Assembly (NCBI GenBank): GCA_964555625.1
Contig: CAZKTE010000023.1
Span: 1-25,139 of the forward strand
DNA length: 25,139 bases
Reading direction: 5' to 3'
From: CAZJKE01 sp964555625
Lineage (GTDB): Bacteria > Planctomycetota > Phycisphaerae > Phycisphaerales > SM1A02
Positions 7,098 through 15,724 of the stretch are shown here, piece by piece (positions within the stretch are counted from its first letter, which is position 1; each line of letters starts with the position of its first letter). The position numbers and the translations under genes are program-made. The notes under the pieces were generated by a model. It made no database searches, was not told the origin of the DNA, and saw only the letters and a program-made list of their open reading frames with translations.

Positions 7098-7104
7098 TAT
7101 AGTA
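7098..7104. promoter_or_regulatory. Overlapping divergent -10 boxes of gcvH and the TIM-barrel gene
   Basis: GTATAGTAC is close to symmetric. It gives TATAGT on the plus strand (7098-7103, 43 bases before ATG 7147) and TACTAT on the minus strand (7104-7099, 27 bases before ATG 7071). Both are TAnnnT boxes in the 75-bp gap between two divergent genes, so one site may serve both directions. A run of eight G (7087-7094) lies directly beside it. Confidence 0.4.
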
Positions 7105-7146
7105 CCGGAGGGCCCTTCAAGGCGGGTCACGAGGCATCGACACTCA

Positions 7147-7914
7147 ATGTCCGTACTGCTTACGCTCGCGGTGCACTCGCTCGACTCGCTGCTTGGCGGC
7201 AAGAGCGCCATCGACATGCTCGACGTCCCGAATCTGGCCATGGAGCGGCTGCAGTTGCGTGGGTTGGTGATCGAGGCTGGCCACCTTCGAGGCTGGGAGA
7301 TTGATCGCTACGACGCCTTCCGGGATCGAGCGGACAAGAGCGGATGCCCCTGCCTGCTCCTGCGGGATCGAACGACGATCAACCTGCTGGACGGCGATGG
7401 AGCCAGCAGCGAGCGCATCGAGCGCCTGGCCATGGCCGCCAACCGCCTCGGGTGCAGCTCAGTGTCGATAACGCCGAGGGTGCAGGACGACGAGGCGGCG
7501 ATCCAGATGATTGTGACGCGGCTTCGCACGGCGCTCCAGTCAGTGGAGCGGCTCCAACTGAACCTGCTTGTCGAACCCGCCGAGGGACTCACGAGCGATC
7601 CAGATCGCCACATCGACCTGATCAAGCGCATTGGTGGCTTCCGAATCGGGGCGCTCCCGGTCTTCTCTGCCGCCGGTGCGACCGGGGAAGGACTCGAGGC
7701 GCTGCGCAAGACCGCGCCCTATGCCGCGGGCATCATCGCCGACTTCCCAAACGGCCGCGGGAAGAAGGCGGTCAAGCCCGACGAGGCGCTGCGCGCCATT
7801 CGCGAGGTCGGCTACAGCAACATCGTCGCCCTCGAGTACACCGGCAAGAGTGACCCGATCCGCGAGCTCTCCAAGACCCGTGAAGCGATGCAGGCCGTCC
7901 TGGAGGAGGAGTAG
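7147..7914 (+). CDS. TIM-barrel protein, sugar phosphate isomerase/epimerase-like
   Basis: This 255-aa protein looks like the xylose-isomerase/AP-endonuclease-2 type TIM barrel. It has alternating strand-helix units, such as LRGLVIEAGHLRGW, CSSVSITPR, LNLLVEPAEG, AAGIIADFPN and the final NIVALEYTGKSDPIRELSKTREAM. The Glu in LLVEP and the Glu in ALEYTG sit where family members often place metal ligands; that placement is inference. No substrate can be assigned. The ATG at 7147 is chosen because the longer frame upstream runs into the gcvH promoter and has low-complexity sequence. The stop TAG precedes the cmk start by only five bases, and the end of the gene carries the cmk Shine-Dalgarno, so TIM-barrel, cmk and plsC form one operon. 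Confidence 0.75.
   Translation: MSVLLTLAVHSLDSLLGGKSAIDMLDVPNLAMERLQLRGLVIEAGHLRGWEIDRYDAFRDRADKSGCPCLLLRDRTTINLLDGDGASSERIERLAMAANRLGCSSVSITPRVQDDEAAIQMIVTRLRTALQSVERLQLNLLVEPAEGLTSDPDRHIDLIKRIGGFRIGALPVFSAAGATGEGLEALRKTAPYAAGIIADFPNGRGKKAVKPDEALRAIREVGYSNIVALEYTGKSDPIRELSKTREAMQAVLEEE
7902..7911 (+). promoter_or_regulatory. Shine-Dalgarno of cmk
   Basis: GGAGGAGGAG at the end of the TIM-barrel gene lies eight bases before the GTG at 7920. It supports that non-ATG start and translational linkage of the two genes. Confidence 0.6.
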
Positions 7915-7919
7915 GCTCG

Positions 7920-8603
7920 GTGCAGCCCCAGTTCATCGTCACCATCGACGGGCCGGCGGGGACCGGCAAGACATCCGTCGCTCAGTGCCTCGCCCAGCGC
8001 CTTGGGACTGCGTGCCTTGACAGCGGATCGATGTACCGGGCAGTGGCGCTCCTTTCGCTGCAGCGGGGCGTCGACCCTGATGATGGACCGGGTCTGGCAG
8101 GCATGACCGAGAGCGTCGGCATTCGATTCGACTGGGATCAGTCCCCTCCACGCCTGCTGCTGGGAGGCGAGGACGTCGGCGATCGGATCCGGGACATGGA
8201 CGTCAGTGCCATCGTGTCAATCGTGGCCAAGCAGCCGGAAGTGCGGCAGGTGCTCGTCAGACAGCAGCAGCAGATTGCTCGTGACCACCCGTGTCTGGTC
8301 AGCGAGGGCCGCGATCAGGGATCGGTCGTCTTCCCCGACGCCACCGTGCACTTCTTCCTCGAGGCCGATGACGCGGAGCGCACGCGCCGCCGCGTCTCGC
8401 AACTCGCCGAGTTCGGCAAGAAGGCGGACCCCGTCGAGGTCCAGGATGACATTGCCCGCCGCGACCACATCGACTCGACGCGGAGCGTCGGACCACTGGT
8501 CTGCCCGGTGGACGCCGTCGTCATCGACACCTCCGATCGCACCATCGACGAGGTCGTCACCCTCATGGAGATGGAAGTCCTCGCACGTACGGGCGGCACC
8601 TGA
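7920..8603 (+). CDS. cmk: Cytidylate kinase
   Basis: This 227-aa enzyme phosphorylates CMP/dCMP to the diphosphate with ATP. It has the P-loop GPAGTGKT (11-18), then CLDSGSMYRAVAL, the site for binding the nucleoside monophosphate. Next is the family segment SEGRDQGSVVFPDATVHFFLEA, where GRD-x-G is conserved. The LID-type Arg-rich helix and ARRDHIDSTRSVGPL follow, the latter matching the D-x-x-R/D-S-x-R region of Cmk. It starts with GTG 7920 behind a strong Shine-Dalgarno and ends in TGATG, so its stop overlaps the plsC start. A cmk-plsC pairing occurs in other bacteria. Confidence 0.95.
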   Translation: MQPQFIVTIDGPAGTGKTSVAQCLAQRLGTACLDSGSMYRAVALLSLQRGVDPDDGPGLAGMTESVGIRFDWDQSPPRLLLGGEDVGDRIRDMDVSAIVSIVAKQPEVRQVLVRQQQQIARDHPCLVSEGRDQGSVVFPDATVHFFLEADDAERTRRRVSQLAEFGKKADPVEVQDDIARRDHIDSTRSVGPLVCPVDAVVIDTSDRTIDEVVTLMEMEVLARTGGT

Positions 8604-9307
8604 TGCTCCCGCGCGTTCTGCAGGTTGGACGCCGAGCGCCCGGCGCCGGGGCGTGGCACGTCCTGTGCAACTGGACGATCCTCGTCGGCTGCGTTCATAT
8701 CTGGCTGAGGCTCTGCTACCGGGTTCGGTTTCGCGGCCAGTCGAACATCCCAAGCAGCGGGGCCTTCCTGCTGCTCTCCAATCACCAGTCTCACCTCGAC
8801 CCAATGGTCGTGGGGATCATGACGCGAGATCGTCCCAATCGCGCGCTCGCCCGCAGCACGCTCTTCGACTCGCGCCTGCTGGGATTTCTCATGCGGCTCT
8901 TCGGCACGATCACACTTCGGCAAGGGCAGAGCGACACGGCGGCGATCCGTACCGCGGTGGGCACGCTCAAGTCCGGGCGAGTGGTCCTGGTCTTCCCGGA
9001 GGGTCGACGCAGCGAGGACGGCCGCATCGCGCCCTTCGAGCGGGGGACCTGGCTGCTGCTCAAGCGTGCCAAGGTCCCGGTGCTTCCTGCCGCGCTCGAC
9101 GGGGCAATTGACGCTTGGCCGGTGGGGCAACGACCGTCGCTGCGGGGGATCATCGAGTCAGAGGTTGGTGCTCCAATCGCCGCAGCGGACCTGCTGGCCA
9201 TGGGTGAAGAGCAGGGCCTCGCGTTCCTCCGCAAACGCATCGAGGAGCTGCGTCGCGGATGCCGGGATCGCGTCGATGCGCGATCAGGGAAGCAGGGACG
9301 CGGCTGA
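8603..9307 (+). CDS. plsC: 1-acyl-sn-glycerol-3-phosphate acyltransferase
   Basis: This 234-aa membrane-associated acyltransferase makes phosphatidic acid from lysophosphatidic acid. Motif I is NHQSHLDP, with the catalytic His61 and Asp66 in H-x4-D spacing. Motif III is VFPEGRRSEDG (130-140), and VPVLPAALDG matches motif IV. An N-terminal hydrophobic stretch (about 18-37) is the likely membrane contact. Its ATG overlaps the cmk stop as TGATG, so translation is coupled. The 3' end overlaps the convergent permease gene by 24 bp. Family membership is firm; acyl-chain preference and exact acceptor are unknown. Confidence 0.9.
   Translation: MLPRVLQVGRRAPGAGAWHVLCNWTILVGCVHIWLRLCYRVRFRGQSNIPSSGAFLLLSNHQSHLDPMVVGIMTRDRPNRALARSTLFDSRLLGFLMRLFGTITLRQGQSDTAAIRTAVGTLKSGRVVLVFPEGRRSEDGRIAPFERGTWLLLKRAKVPVLPAALDGAIDAWPVGQRPSLRGIIESEVGAPIAAADLLAMGEEQGLAFLRKRIEELRRGCRDRVDARSGKQGRG
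9266..9285. terminator. Possible stem at the plsC/permease overlap
   Basis: GATCGCG-TCGATG-CGCGATC is a perfect seven-pair stem with a six-base loop. It covers the stop codon of the leftward permease and sits inside the end of plsC. No T-run follows on either strand. Confidence 0.25.
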
Positions 9308-10087
9308 CCAGAACATGCGCGTGGCGGCGATGGCCACCAACATCGCGAAGACGATTCGAATGGCCCGCAGGGGAAGAGCGCTCGTGAGCCGCGCGCCGAT
9401 CGTCGCGCCGATGATCGCACCGGGGAGGATCCACATTCCCTTCATGATCTCCGAGAAGAGACTCGCTCCGTCGGTGGCGGCTGCCTCGGGCAGGGTCATG
9501 TCCTTAACGGCGGCGCCGACGATGGCCGTGACGAACATGATTGCTGACGACGTGCCGATCGCCGACCGCAATGGCATCGAGCAGAGCCTGTGCATCAGGG
9601 GAACCCGCACGAGACCACCCCCGATGCCCAGCAGTCCGGAGGCGCTGCCCGTGGCGGTGGCGACGACTGCGCATCGTGCCATAGTGGTTCGCTCGGCGCC
9701 GGGCGGGGGGTCGCGTTGCTCGCGCAATCCCACGAGGAGGTTCCAGAGAACCCAGAGGAGAAAGATGCCGAATCCAGCTTCCAGCCAGGGGGCAGCGAGG
9801 TGATTGCTCCACCAGGCAGCGGCGGCGATGCAGGCAATGGAGATTGGCGTGATGCGAGCGAAGGCCTGCCAGTTGATGTTTCCGGCCTTGCGGTGGTTGC
9901 GTGCCGCGGAGATCGCCACGAGCGGGTTGGCAGTCATGGCGATGGCCTGCGCCAGGTGGAATGGCCATCCGAGCAGGTAGGCGATCGCCGGTATCATCAC
10001 GATCGATCCGCCGATGCCCAGCAACCCACCGAGCAGGCCGGCGCCGAATCCCAGCAGGACCAAGAACACGATTTCCATGGCTGGCAT
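9284..10087 (-). CDS. TauE/SafE family sulfite/sulfonate permease
   Basis: This 267-aa polytopic membrane protein starts with a glycine-rich first helix, LVLLGFGAGLLGGLLGIGGS, and repeats a related motif midway (GSASGLLGIGGGLVRVP). This internal duplication is typical of the TauE/SafE (DUF81) family. The family is linked to export of sulfite, sulfoacetate and other small anions, but the substrate here is not predictable. About eight membrane helices can be drawn. ATG 10087 is preferred: a TACCAT box ends eight bases before it on the minus strand and there is no Shine-Dalgarno. ATG 10078, three codons in, is an alternative. It is divergent from the antiporter gene, 49 bp away. Confidence 0.88.
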   Translation of the reverse strand: MPAMEIVFLVLLGFGAGLLGGLLGIGGSIVMIPAIAYLLGWPFHLAQAIAMTANPLVAISAARNHRKAGNINWQAFARITPISIACIAAAAWWSNHLAAPWLEAGFGIFLLWVLWNLLVGLREQRDPPPGAERTTMARCAVVATATGSASGLLGIGGGLVRVPLMHRLCSMPLRSAIGTSSAIMFVTAIVGAAVKDMTLPEAAATDGASLFSEIMKGMWILPGAIIGATIGARLTSALPLRAIRIVFAMLVAIAATRMFWSAASLLP

Positions 10088-10095
10088 GGGCCGCA

Positions 10096-10101
10096 ATGGT
10101 A
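10096..10101 (-). promoter_or_regulatory. TACCAT box before the TauE/SafE gene
   Basis: TACCAT on the minus strand (10101-10096) ends eight bases before ATG 10087. It fits the TAnnnT near-start pattern but is weaker than the purD or prmC boxes. Confidence 0.3.
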
Positions 10102-10124
10102 GGGCAGGGGTCCACGGCGTGGCA

Positions 10125-10130
10125 TAGACT
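10125..10130 (+). promoter_or_regulatory. -10 box of the antiporter gene, leaderless spacing
   Basis: TAGACT lies exactly six bases before GTG 10137, with no Shine-Dalgarno. A short dyad, CCACG-G-CGTGG (10112-10122), sits directly upstream in the 49-bp divergent gap and might be a shared operator. Confidence 0.4.
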
Positions 10131-10136
10131 CGCCGC

Positions 10137-11777
10137 GTGCAGTTCTGGAGCCTGCTCGCCGACGTCACCCTCCTCCTTGGCGCCGCGGCGCTCCTGGGGA
10201 TCGCCTTCCAGCGACTCCATGGCAGCGCGGTGGTCGGCTACCTCCTTGCGGGCATGCTGGTGGGCCCGGGCTTGCTCGGCTGGATTTCAAGCAGCACCGA
10301 GGCGATCCACGAGGTCGCCGAGATCGGCGTTGCCCTGCTGCTCTTCACCATCGGCCTTGAGATCAGTGGCCATCGGCTGCGTGCCATGGCCGGCCGGGGT
10401 CTCCTCCTGGGCCTGCTGCAGGTCTGTGGCACCGGTGTCGTCGCCTGGGCGGTCGCACGCCTCTTTGGCGCGACGAACACAGCGGCGGTGGTCATTGCCG
10501 CGATGGTCGCCCTGAGTTCCACGGCGACCGTCGCCCGCGTGCTCCTTGACCGCAGCGAGCTTGATGCGGCCCATGGCCGCGCTGCCCTCGGCGTCCTGGT
10601 CCTGCAGGACCTCGCGCTTGTGCCGCTGCTGCTGGTCGTGGGTCTGCTTGGCGAGGGTGGCGGCGGCGGATCCATTTCGGCGGCCATCGGCGACGCGTCC
10701 GTGAAGCTGGTGCTGCTGGTGGTGGGTGTCATCGTCGTAGGAGTGCTGTTGATGCCGCGCGTGCTGCGCGCCGCGGCCATTCGGCGCAGCGCCGACTTGC
10801 CAATCGTCACAGGCGTCGTGTCGTGCTTGGCGGCCATGTGGCTGGCGCATCGCTTGGACATGTCGCCGGCGCTCGGCGCGTTCATCGCGGGACTGGTGCT
10901 GGCGGGCACGCCGTTCGCCGCGCAGGTGCGGGCCGACATCGCGCCGCTGCGCAGCATCTTCATGACACTCTTCTTCGTGTCCGTTGGCATGCTCGCCAAT
11001 TTCCCCTGGCTCCTGGAGGGCAGCCACCTCCTTCAGGTGTTCCTGGTGGCGGCCGGGATTATCGTCGGAAAGACCGTGTTGCTCTGGCTGTTGGCCATGG
11101 CGCTGCGATGGCCGCGTCGGGTGGCGGTCGCCACTGGTCTGTGCCTTGCGCAGATTGGCGAGTTCAGTTTCGTCATCGGGTCCCTTGCGCATGACGGTGG
11201 GGTCATCGATTACGAGGCGATGCAATTGCTGCTGAGCGCATCGCTGGCGACGCTCCTGGTGGCGCCGATGCTGGCGGGCCGGGCAAGGGCGATCGCTGCG
11301 CGGGTCGACTCGGCCCTGGGGGGTGTAGCGCCGGACTCCGGCGACGCTGATCTCTCTGGCCTGCAGAACCACGTCATCGTTCTGGGATTCGGCCCCGCGG
11401 GGCAGCATGTGGCCACCGCGATGGAGGAAGGTGGTCGAACTGTCGTGGTATTGGACATGTCGCCCGGGGGCATCGAGCGGGCGCGCCGCCGTGGATTGAT
11501 CGCCGTGCTCGGTGACGCGACACGCCGCGAGCACCTTGTGCACGCGGGCATCGCAGAAGCTCGGCTGCTCGTGACGACGCTTCCAGATCACCGGGCCTCG
11601 GTGTCGGCTATCCAGCAGGCGCGCGCCGCTGCGCCGTCGATCACCGTCGTCGCGCGGGCGCGCTGGGCGCGGATGTCACGCGAGTTGCACGCGGCCGGCG
11701 CGGATGTGGTCGTGGACGAGGAGGATCGTGTTGGAGATGCGCTCGGGGACGCCGTCCTGCACCACCTCGGGCAGTAG
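10137..11777 (+). CDS. CPA2-family K+/H+ or Na+/H+ antiporter with RCK domain
   Basis: This 546-aa inner-membrane protein matches the KefB/KefC/YbaL type. Residues 1-390 hold about 12-13 hydrophobic helices, with family motifs VGYLLAGMLVGPGLLG (33-48), IGVALLLFTIGLEI (63-76), LVLQDLALVPLLL (154-166), SPALGAFIAGLVLAGT (243-258) and IGEFSFVI (340-347). After a linker comes a TrkA-N/RCK nucleotide-binding domain (about 408-545) with VIVLGFGPAGQHVA (GxGxxG at 417-422). There is no TrkA-C domain. Such proteins expel cations in exchange for protons and are gated by nucleotides or thiol adducts. Ion choice is not readable here. The GTG start at 10137 is supported by the box six bases upstream. The stop lies 5 bp from the convergent putA stop. 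Confidence 0.92.
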   Translation: MQFWSLLADVTLLLGAAALLGIAFQRLHGSAVVGYLLAGMLVGPGLLGWISSSTEAIHEVAEIGVALLLFTIGLEISGHRLRAMAGRGLLLGLLQVCGTGVVAWAVARLFGATNTAAVVIAAMVALSSTATVARVLLDRSELDAAHGRAALGVLVLQDLALVPLLLVVGLLGEGGGGGSISAAIGDASVKLVLLVVGVIVVGVLLMPRVLRAAAIRRSADLPIVTGVVSCLAAMWLAHRLDMSPALGAFIAGLVLAGTPFAAQVRADIAPLRSIFMTLFFVSVGMLANFPWLLEGSHLLQVFLVAAGIIVGKTVLLWLLAMALRWPRRVAVATGLCLAQIGEFSFVIGSLAHDGGVIDYEAMQLLLSASLATLLVAPMLAGRARAIAARVDSALGGVAPDSGDADLSGLQNHVIVLGFGPAGQHVATAMEEGGRTVVVLDMSPGGIERARRRGLIAVLGDATRREHLVHAGIAEARLLVTTLPDHRASVSAIQQARAAAPSITVVARARWARMSRELHAAGADVVVDEEDRVGDALGDAVLHHLGQ

Positions 11778-11782
11778 CTCGA

Positions 11783-14779
11783 TCAGAGCCCGGGGGCGAA
11801 GCCGCGGCGCATGGTGTTTTCACAACTCGCGCGCGGCTCGACGAATTGGAGCAGGTAGTCCTCGCCGCCGGCCTTGGAACCTACGCCGCTCATCCCGAAC
11901 CCGCCGAAGGGCTGGCGGCCGACCAGTGCGCCGGTGCACCCGCGGTTGAGGTATAGGTTTCCGACGCGAAACTCGCTGCGTGCGCGATCAAGGTGCGTGG
12001 GCTTTCGGCTGAACACGCCACCGGTGAGCTTGTACTCGGTCGAGTTCGCCACGGCGAGAGCCTCGTCGAAGTCCTTGACCTTCATGATCGCCAGAACCGG
12101 GCCGAAGACCTCCTCGTGCGCGAGGCGATGGTCGACGGTGATGCCAGAGATGATGTGAGGCCCGATGAAGGGCTTGTCACCGTGTACCTCGACCCCCGCG
12201 GGGGCCTCGACGCCCAGTTCGAGGGTGCCCTCCTCGCTTCCGATGCGGATGTACTCGCGGATCTCGGCCGCTGCTCGTTCGTCGATGATCGGGCCCATGT
12301 CGGTGTGTGGGTCGAGGGGATCGCCGACCACGAGCGTGCGCGCGGATTCGACTAGGCGATCAAGGAACTGGTTGTGGGCCGAGTCGACAACGATGGCCCG
12401 GCTGCAGGCTGAGCACTTCTGGCCCTGGTATCCGAATGCACTTTGTCGCACGCCCAGCACGGCCTCATCGAGGTCCGCCGACGCGTCGACGATGATGGCG
12501 TTCTTGCCACCCATCTCGCAGACGACCTTCTTGACGTGCCGCTGCCCGTCGTCGATCGTGCCGGCGACCTTGAGGATGTCCAGCCCGACGGGCTTGGATC
12601 CGGTAAAGGCGATTACGGCGGTGCGAGGGTCTCGCACCATCGCCGCTCCGACCGTCGATCCGCGGCCGGGCACGAACTGAAGGACATCGCGCGGTGCCCC
12701 GGCCTCCCAGAGCATCTCGCAGATGAGCTTTGCGATGCCTGGAGTCTGCCCGGCGGGCTTGACCAGGACGGCGTTGCCCGTGACGAGCCCCGCGACCGTC
12801 ATGCCCGCGCAGATCGCCATGGGGAAGTTCCACGGGCTGATGACGGCGACGATGCCACGTGGCTGGTACCACTGCTCGTCGAGCTCGCCGATGAAGGCGC
12901 CAAGCCGCCGCGGCGTGAAGAGGGACATCGCCTGCCGGGCGTAGTACTCGCAGAAGTCGATCGTCTCGCAGACGTCCCCGTCCGCTTCTCGCCAGGTCTT
13001 CCCGGCCTCGCGGATAATGACTCCCGCCAACTCGTCGCGGCGGGCTCGCATCAACTCGGCGGCCCGTGTCAGCACGCTGCAGCGAACGGCCGGGTCTTCA
13101 TCGCGCCAGGACGGGAACGCCGCCTCTGCGCGATCGACGGCCGCCGTCGCGGCGGCCTCATCGGGCACGGTATCGACGCTGGGCACGGCTGCGGAGGCGA
13201 TCGCTTTGGCGAACGCATCGCGTTGCGCCTGGTCTGAGAAGTCGCGGGCCGGCGTCGTGAAAAACGGAGCGCCGTCGCCGACCCGGTCGTGGGCCGCCGA
13301 TAGCGCGTGGCGATCAGCTGCTCCTTCGATGCGGGCAACGCCCGGGTCCTCGTCCTCGTGGTCGCGGTGGGGCGATGCCAGCAGCAGGGCCGGATCGGCG
13401 TCATCGAGGAAACTGTTGCGCAGCCAGGACTCGTTAGATGTGTTCTCCAGCAGTCGACGCACCAGGTATGCCATGCCCGGGATCATCTCACCCACCGGTA
13501 CGTACTCGCGCAGGCGCAGTCCCTCCTCGGTGACGGCGTCCTTGAGCTGGTCGGCCATGCCGCAGAGCATCTGCAGTTCAAGGGCCGATGGCGGCAGGTC
13601 CCGTCGCTCAATCAGCGCCATGGCTGTGGCGATGGAGCGCAGGTTGTGCGACCCGAGCGCCAGGTGTGCGCCGCCCTCATCGGCGCTTGCGGGCGTCGAT
13701 TCGATGAAGGTTCGGGTCATGCGCTCAAAGCATGCGTCGGTGTCGCTCTTACGGCTCCAAACGGGGACCGGCCACCCTTCCTGCTCGGCGTGGATTGTCT
13801 CGTAGTCCCAGTACGCGCCCTTGACGAGGCGTACCGTGACGCGGCGGCCACTGCGCCGTGACCAGTCAACGATGCGCGCCGCGTCTTCGTCGCCGCTGCG
13901 CAGGTACGCCTGCATGGCGATCCCGGCCGGGAAGTCGATGTCCTCGCAGCAGCGCATGAACAGGTCGAGCGTCAGGTCCTTGTACTCGAACTGTTCCATG
14001 TCGAAGTTGATGAAGATGTCGTTCGCCGCGGCTTCCTTGAGGATTGGTCGCAGCGCCTCCTGGAGGCCGGCGATCGATCCCTCGTAGTCGATGGGATCCG
14101 TGCTGGCGTAGAGCGAGCTGATCTTGACCGAGATGTTCGTGCGGGGAATGGCACCGAGGTGATCCTGCTCGAGTACCGGTTGGTCGTCCCAGGCGGACAC
14201 GGCTTCCGGGAGATTCTTCATCAGGTCCAGGTATCGAACCCGGTACGCCTCGGCCTCGGCGTCGCTGACACATGCTTCCCCGAGCAGGTCCACGCTGAAG
14301 GCGATGCCCTGCTTCCAGAGCCGCTCGAGCGCTGGAACTGCCGACATCGCATCCGTTCCCGCGATGAACCGCTCGGCCATAGCCGTAATGCGGCCGGTGA
14401 CCATCTTCGAGAGCGTGCCCTGGGCGACGCCGCCTGCGCTGATCGCCAGTCCCATGCCCGGGGGCAGACTGACGCCCGGCTGCGAGAGGTAGTCGACGAG
14501 GTGGTCGTGCACCTGGTCGGGCGTTGCGAGGGAGGGGAAGGCGTCGACGAACCGGAACAACTGGACCTTGAAGGCCTCGTCCTTCATCGACCAGTCCATC
14601 AACTTGTCCGACCAGAAGGCCGAGGAGAGCCAGGACTGGCGATGCGCTGCGGATCGATCCAGCAGCCGCTGGCCGATCTCCACGATGCGTGCCTCGGTGG
14701 GCGCATCGAAGATCGACCGGGTGGTACTGGTGACCGCCGTCGGGTGGGCGCTGGACTTGCTACGTCTGAAGAGCGCCAT
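11783..14779 (-). CDS. putA: Bifunctional proline dehydrogenase / P5C dehydrogenase
   Basis: This 998-aa enzyme oxidises proline to glutamate in two steps, the first FAD-dependent and the second NAD-dependent. The ProDH barrel (about 80-450) shows INFDMEQFEYKDLT (257-270), AMQAYLRSGDEDA (288-300) and RLVKGAYWDYE (317-327). The aldehyde dehydrogenase half (about 500-990) shows ISPWNFP (647-653), FTGSKPVG (725-732), Glu755 in CEMGGKN, and the catalytic Cys789 in GYQGQKCSACSR. It lacks the N-terminal ribbon-helix-helix DNA-binding domain found in the enterobacterial trifunctional PutA. There is no long C-terminal extension. The start follows the prmC stop by 14 bp. A TAGAAT box overlapping that stop is 11 bases from the ATG. 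Confidence 0.96.
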   Translation of the reverse strand: MALFRRSKSSAHPTAVTSTTRSIFDAPTEARIVEIGQRLLDRSAAHRQSWLSSAFWSDKLMDWSMKDEAFKVQLFRFVDAFPSLATPDQVHDHLVDYLSQPGVSLPPGMGLAISAGGVAQGTLSKMVTGRITAMAERFIAGTDAMSAVPALERLWKQGIAFSVDLLGEACVSDAEAEAYRVRYLDLMKNLPEAVSAWDDQPVLEQDHLGAIPRTNISVKISSLYASTDPIDYEGSIAGLQEALRPILKEAAANDIFINFDMEQFEYKDLTLDLFMRCCEDIDFPAGIAMQAYLRSGDEDAARIVDWSRRSGRRVTVRLVKGAYWDYETIHAEQEGWPVPVWSRKSDTDACFERMTRTFIESTPASADEGGAHLALGSHNLRSIATAMALIERRDLPPSALELQMLCGMADQLKDAVTEEGLRLREYVPVGEMIPGMAYLVRRLLENTSNESWLRNSFLDDADPALLLASPHRDHEDEDPGVARIEGAADRHALSAAHDRVGDGAPFFTTPARDFSDQAQRDAFAKAIASAAVPSVDTVPDEAAATAAVDRAEAAFPSWRDEDPAVRCSVLTRAAELMRARRDELAGVIIREAGKTWREADGDVCETIDFCEYYARQAMSLFTPRRLGAFIGELDEQWYQPRGIVAVISPWNFPMAICAGMTVAGLVTGNAVLVKPAGQTPGIAKLICEMLWEAGAPRDVLQFVPGRGSTVGAAMVRDPRTAVIAFTGSKPVGLDILKVAGTIDDGQRHVKKVVCEMGGKNAIIVDASADLDEAVLGVRQSAFGYQGQKCSACSRAIVVDSAHNQFLDRLVESARTLVVGDPLDPHTDMGPIIDERAAAEIREYIRIGSEEGTLELGVEAPAGVEVHGDKPFIGPHIISGITVDHRLAHEEVFGPVLAIMKVKDFDEALAVANSTEYKLTGGVFSRKPTHLDRARSEFRVGNLYLNRGCTGALVGRQPFGGFGMSGVGSKAGGEDYLLQFVEPRASCENTMRRGFAPGL

Positions 14780-14790
14780 GGGGGGCGGGC

Positions 14791-14796
14791 ATTCTA
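14791..14796 (-). promoter_or_regulatory. TAGAAT box at the prmC stop, before putA
   Basis: On the minus strand the prmC stop codon TAG runs into AAT, giving TAGAAT, 11 bases before the putA ATG. No Shine-Dalgarno is present in between. Because half of the box is a stop codon, chance is a serious alternative. Confidence 0.25.
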
Positions 14797-15690
14797 CGCC
14801 CTCTCCGCGCCGGCCAAGGTCGCCGCGAGGAACCGTTCGTCGCCGTGCCCGTCGCGGGTGATCCTGGCATCATCGAACCCGCCATCTGCGGCGGCGGCGA
14901 GCGCTGCATCGGTCGCGGCTGTCGTGATCTCAACGAGAAGTCGTCCGCCCGGTGCAAGCACGCGCGAGGCGCAGCGAATCAGCGGGCCGGCGACGGCCAT
15001 GCCGTCTTCCCCGCCGTGGAGGGCGACCTCCGGCTCCCAGTCGCGGACGTTTGGATCAAGCGTCGCGAGATCCCCCTTCGGCACGTAGGGGGGATTGCTG
15101 CAGAGCAGGTCGAAGGTCCCGCGGTCCTCAAGGGCCGCGATCCCATCACCCTCGACGAAGGCAATTCGGTCATCGCAGCGATGTCGCCGGGCGTTGTGCT
15201 GCGCGACGGTCAACGCATCCGGACAGATGTCGGTGGCGAACAGTTCCGCGCCGGGAATGGCCAAGGCAATCGAGACCGCAATGCAGCCGCTGCCGGTGCC
15301 AACGTCGGCGATGTGCGGGACGCCGTCACCAGACCACACGCGGTGCCAGTCCATGGCCTGCTGGACGAGTGACTCGGTGGCGGTGCGCGGGATCAATACA
15401 TCTGCATTGACCTTGAAGGGACGTCCTAGGAACCAGGACTCGCCGACGATGTACTGCACCGGCTCGTGGGCCAGCACGCGCTGCACCAGCGCGCGCAGGG
15501 CGGCTCGTTCGTCCTCGCTGGCCTCCCGGTCGGCGTCGGCGTAGATGTCGATGCGTTGGCCGCCGAGGACATGGGCCAGCAGCATCTCGGATACCAGGCG
15601 CGGCGCGTGGATGGACGCGCGATCGAATCGATCGCGCATCCAATCCAAGAGCGATCTGGACGTCCATTGGTCGATTGCTGGTGCTGCCAT
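14794..15690 (-). CDS. prmC: Peptide chain release factor N5-glutamine methyltransferase
   Basis: This 298-aa SAM-dependent enzyme methylates the Gln of the GGQ motif in release factors RF1 and RF2. The N-terminal helical domain (1-85) is followed by GESWFLGRPFKV (83-94), which is typical of PrmC. The SAM-binding motif is ADVGTGSGCIAVS (128-140), and the catalytic NPPY is at 199-202, followed by VPKGDL. Where most PrmC have P-R-P-E-T-E, this one reads PRTATE (101-106), a small departure. The ATG at 15690 has no Shine-Dalgarno but follows TACAAT by seven bases. It lies between the signalling gene upstream (35 bp gap) and putA downstream. It is not adjacent to prfA, its common partner. Confidence 0.93.
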   Translation of the reverse strand: MAAPAIDQWTSRSLLDWMRDRFDRASIHAPRLVSEMLLAHVLGGQRIDIYADADREASEDERAALRALVQRVLAHEPVQYIVGESWFLGRPFKVNADVLIPRTATESLVQQAMDWHRVWSGDGVPHIADVGTGSGCIAVSIALAIPGAELFATDICPDALTVAQHNARRHRCDDRIAFVEGDGIAALEDRGTFDLLCSNPPYVPKGDLATLDPNVRDWEPEVALHGGEDGMAVAGPLIRCASRVLAPGGRLLVEITTAATDAALAAAADGGFDDARITRDGHGDERFLAATLAGAERA

Positions 15691-15697
15691 CGCAGCG

Positions 15698-15703
15698 ATT
15701 GTA
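15698..15703 (-). promoter_or_regulatory. -10 box of prmC, near-leaderless spacing
   Basis: TACAAT on the minus strand (15703-15698) ends seven bases before ATG 15690. The same hexamer precedes purD at six bases. There is no Shine-Dalgarno. Confidence 0.5.
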
Positions 15704-15724
15704 GAGGTCAGGCGCGGCCGAGGC

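Noticed and set aside
10287..11591. 434-codon open frame on the minus strand
   Set aside because: It is the mirror of the antiporter gene. Its His/Arg/Gln-rich low-complexity product is typical of antisense frames in GC-rich DNA.
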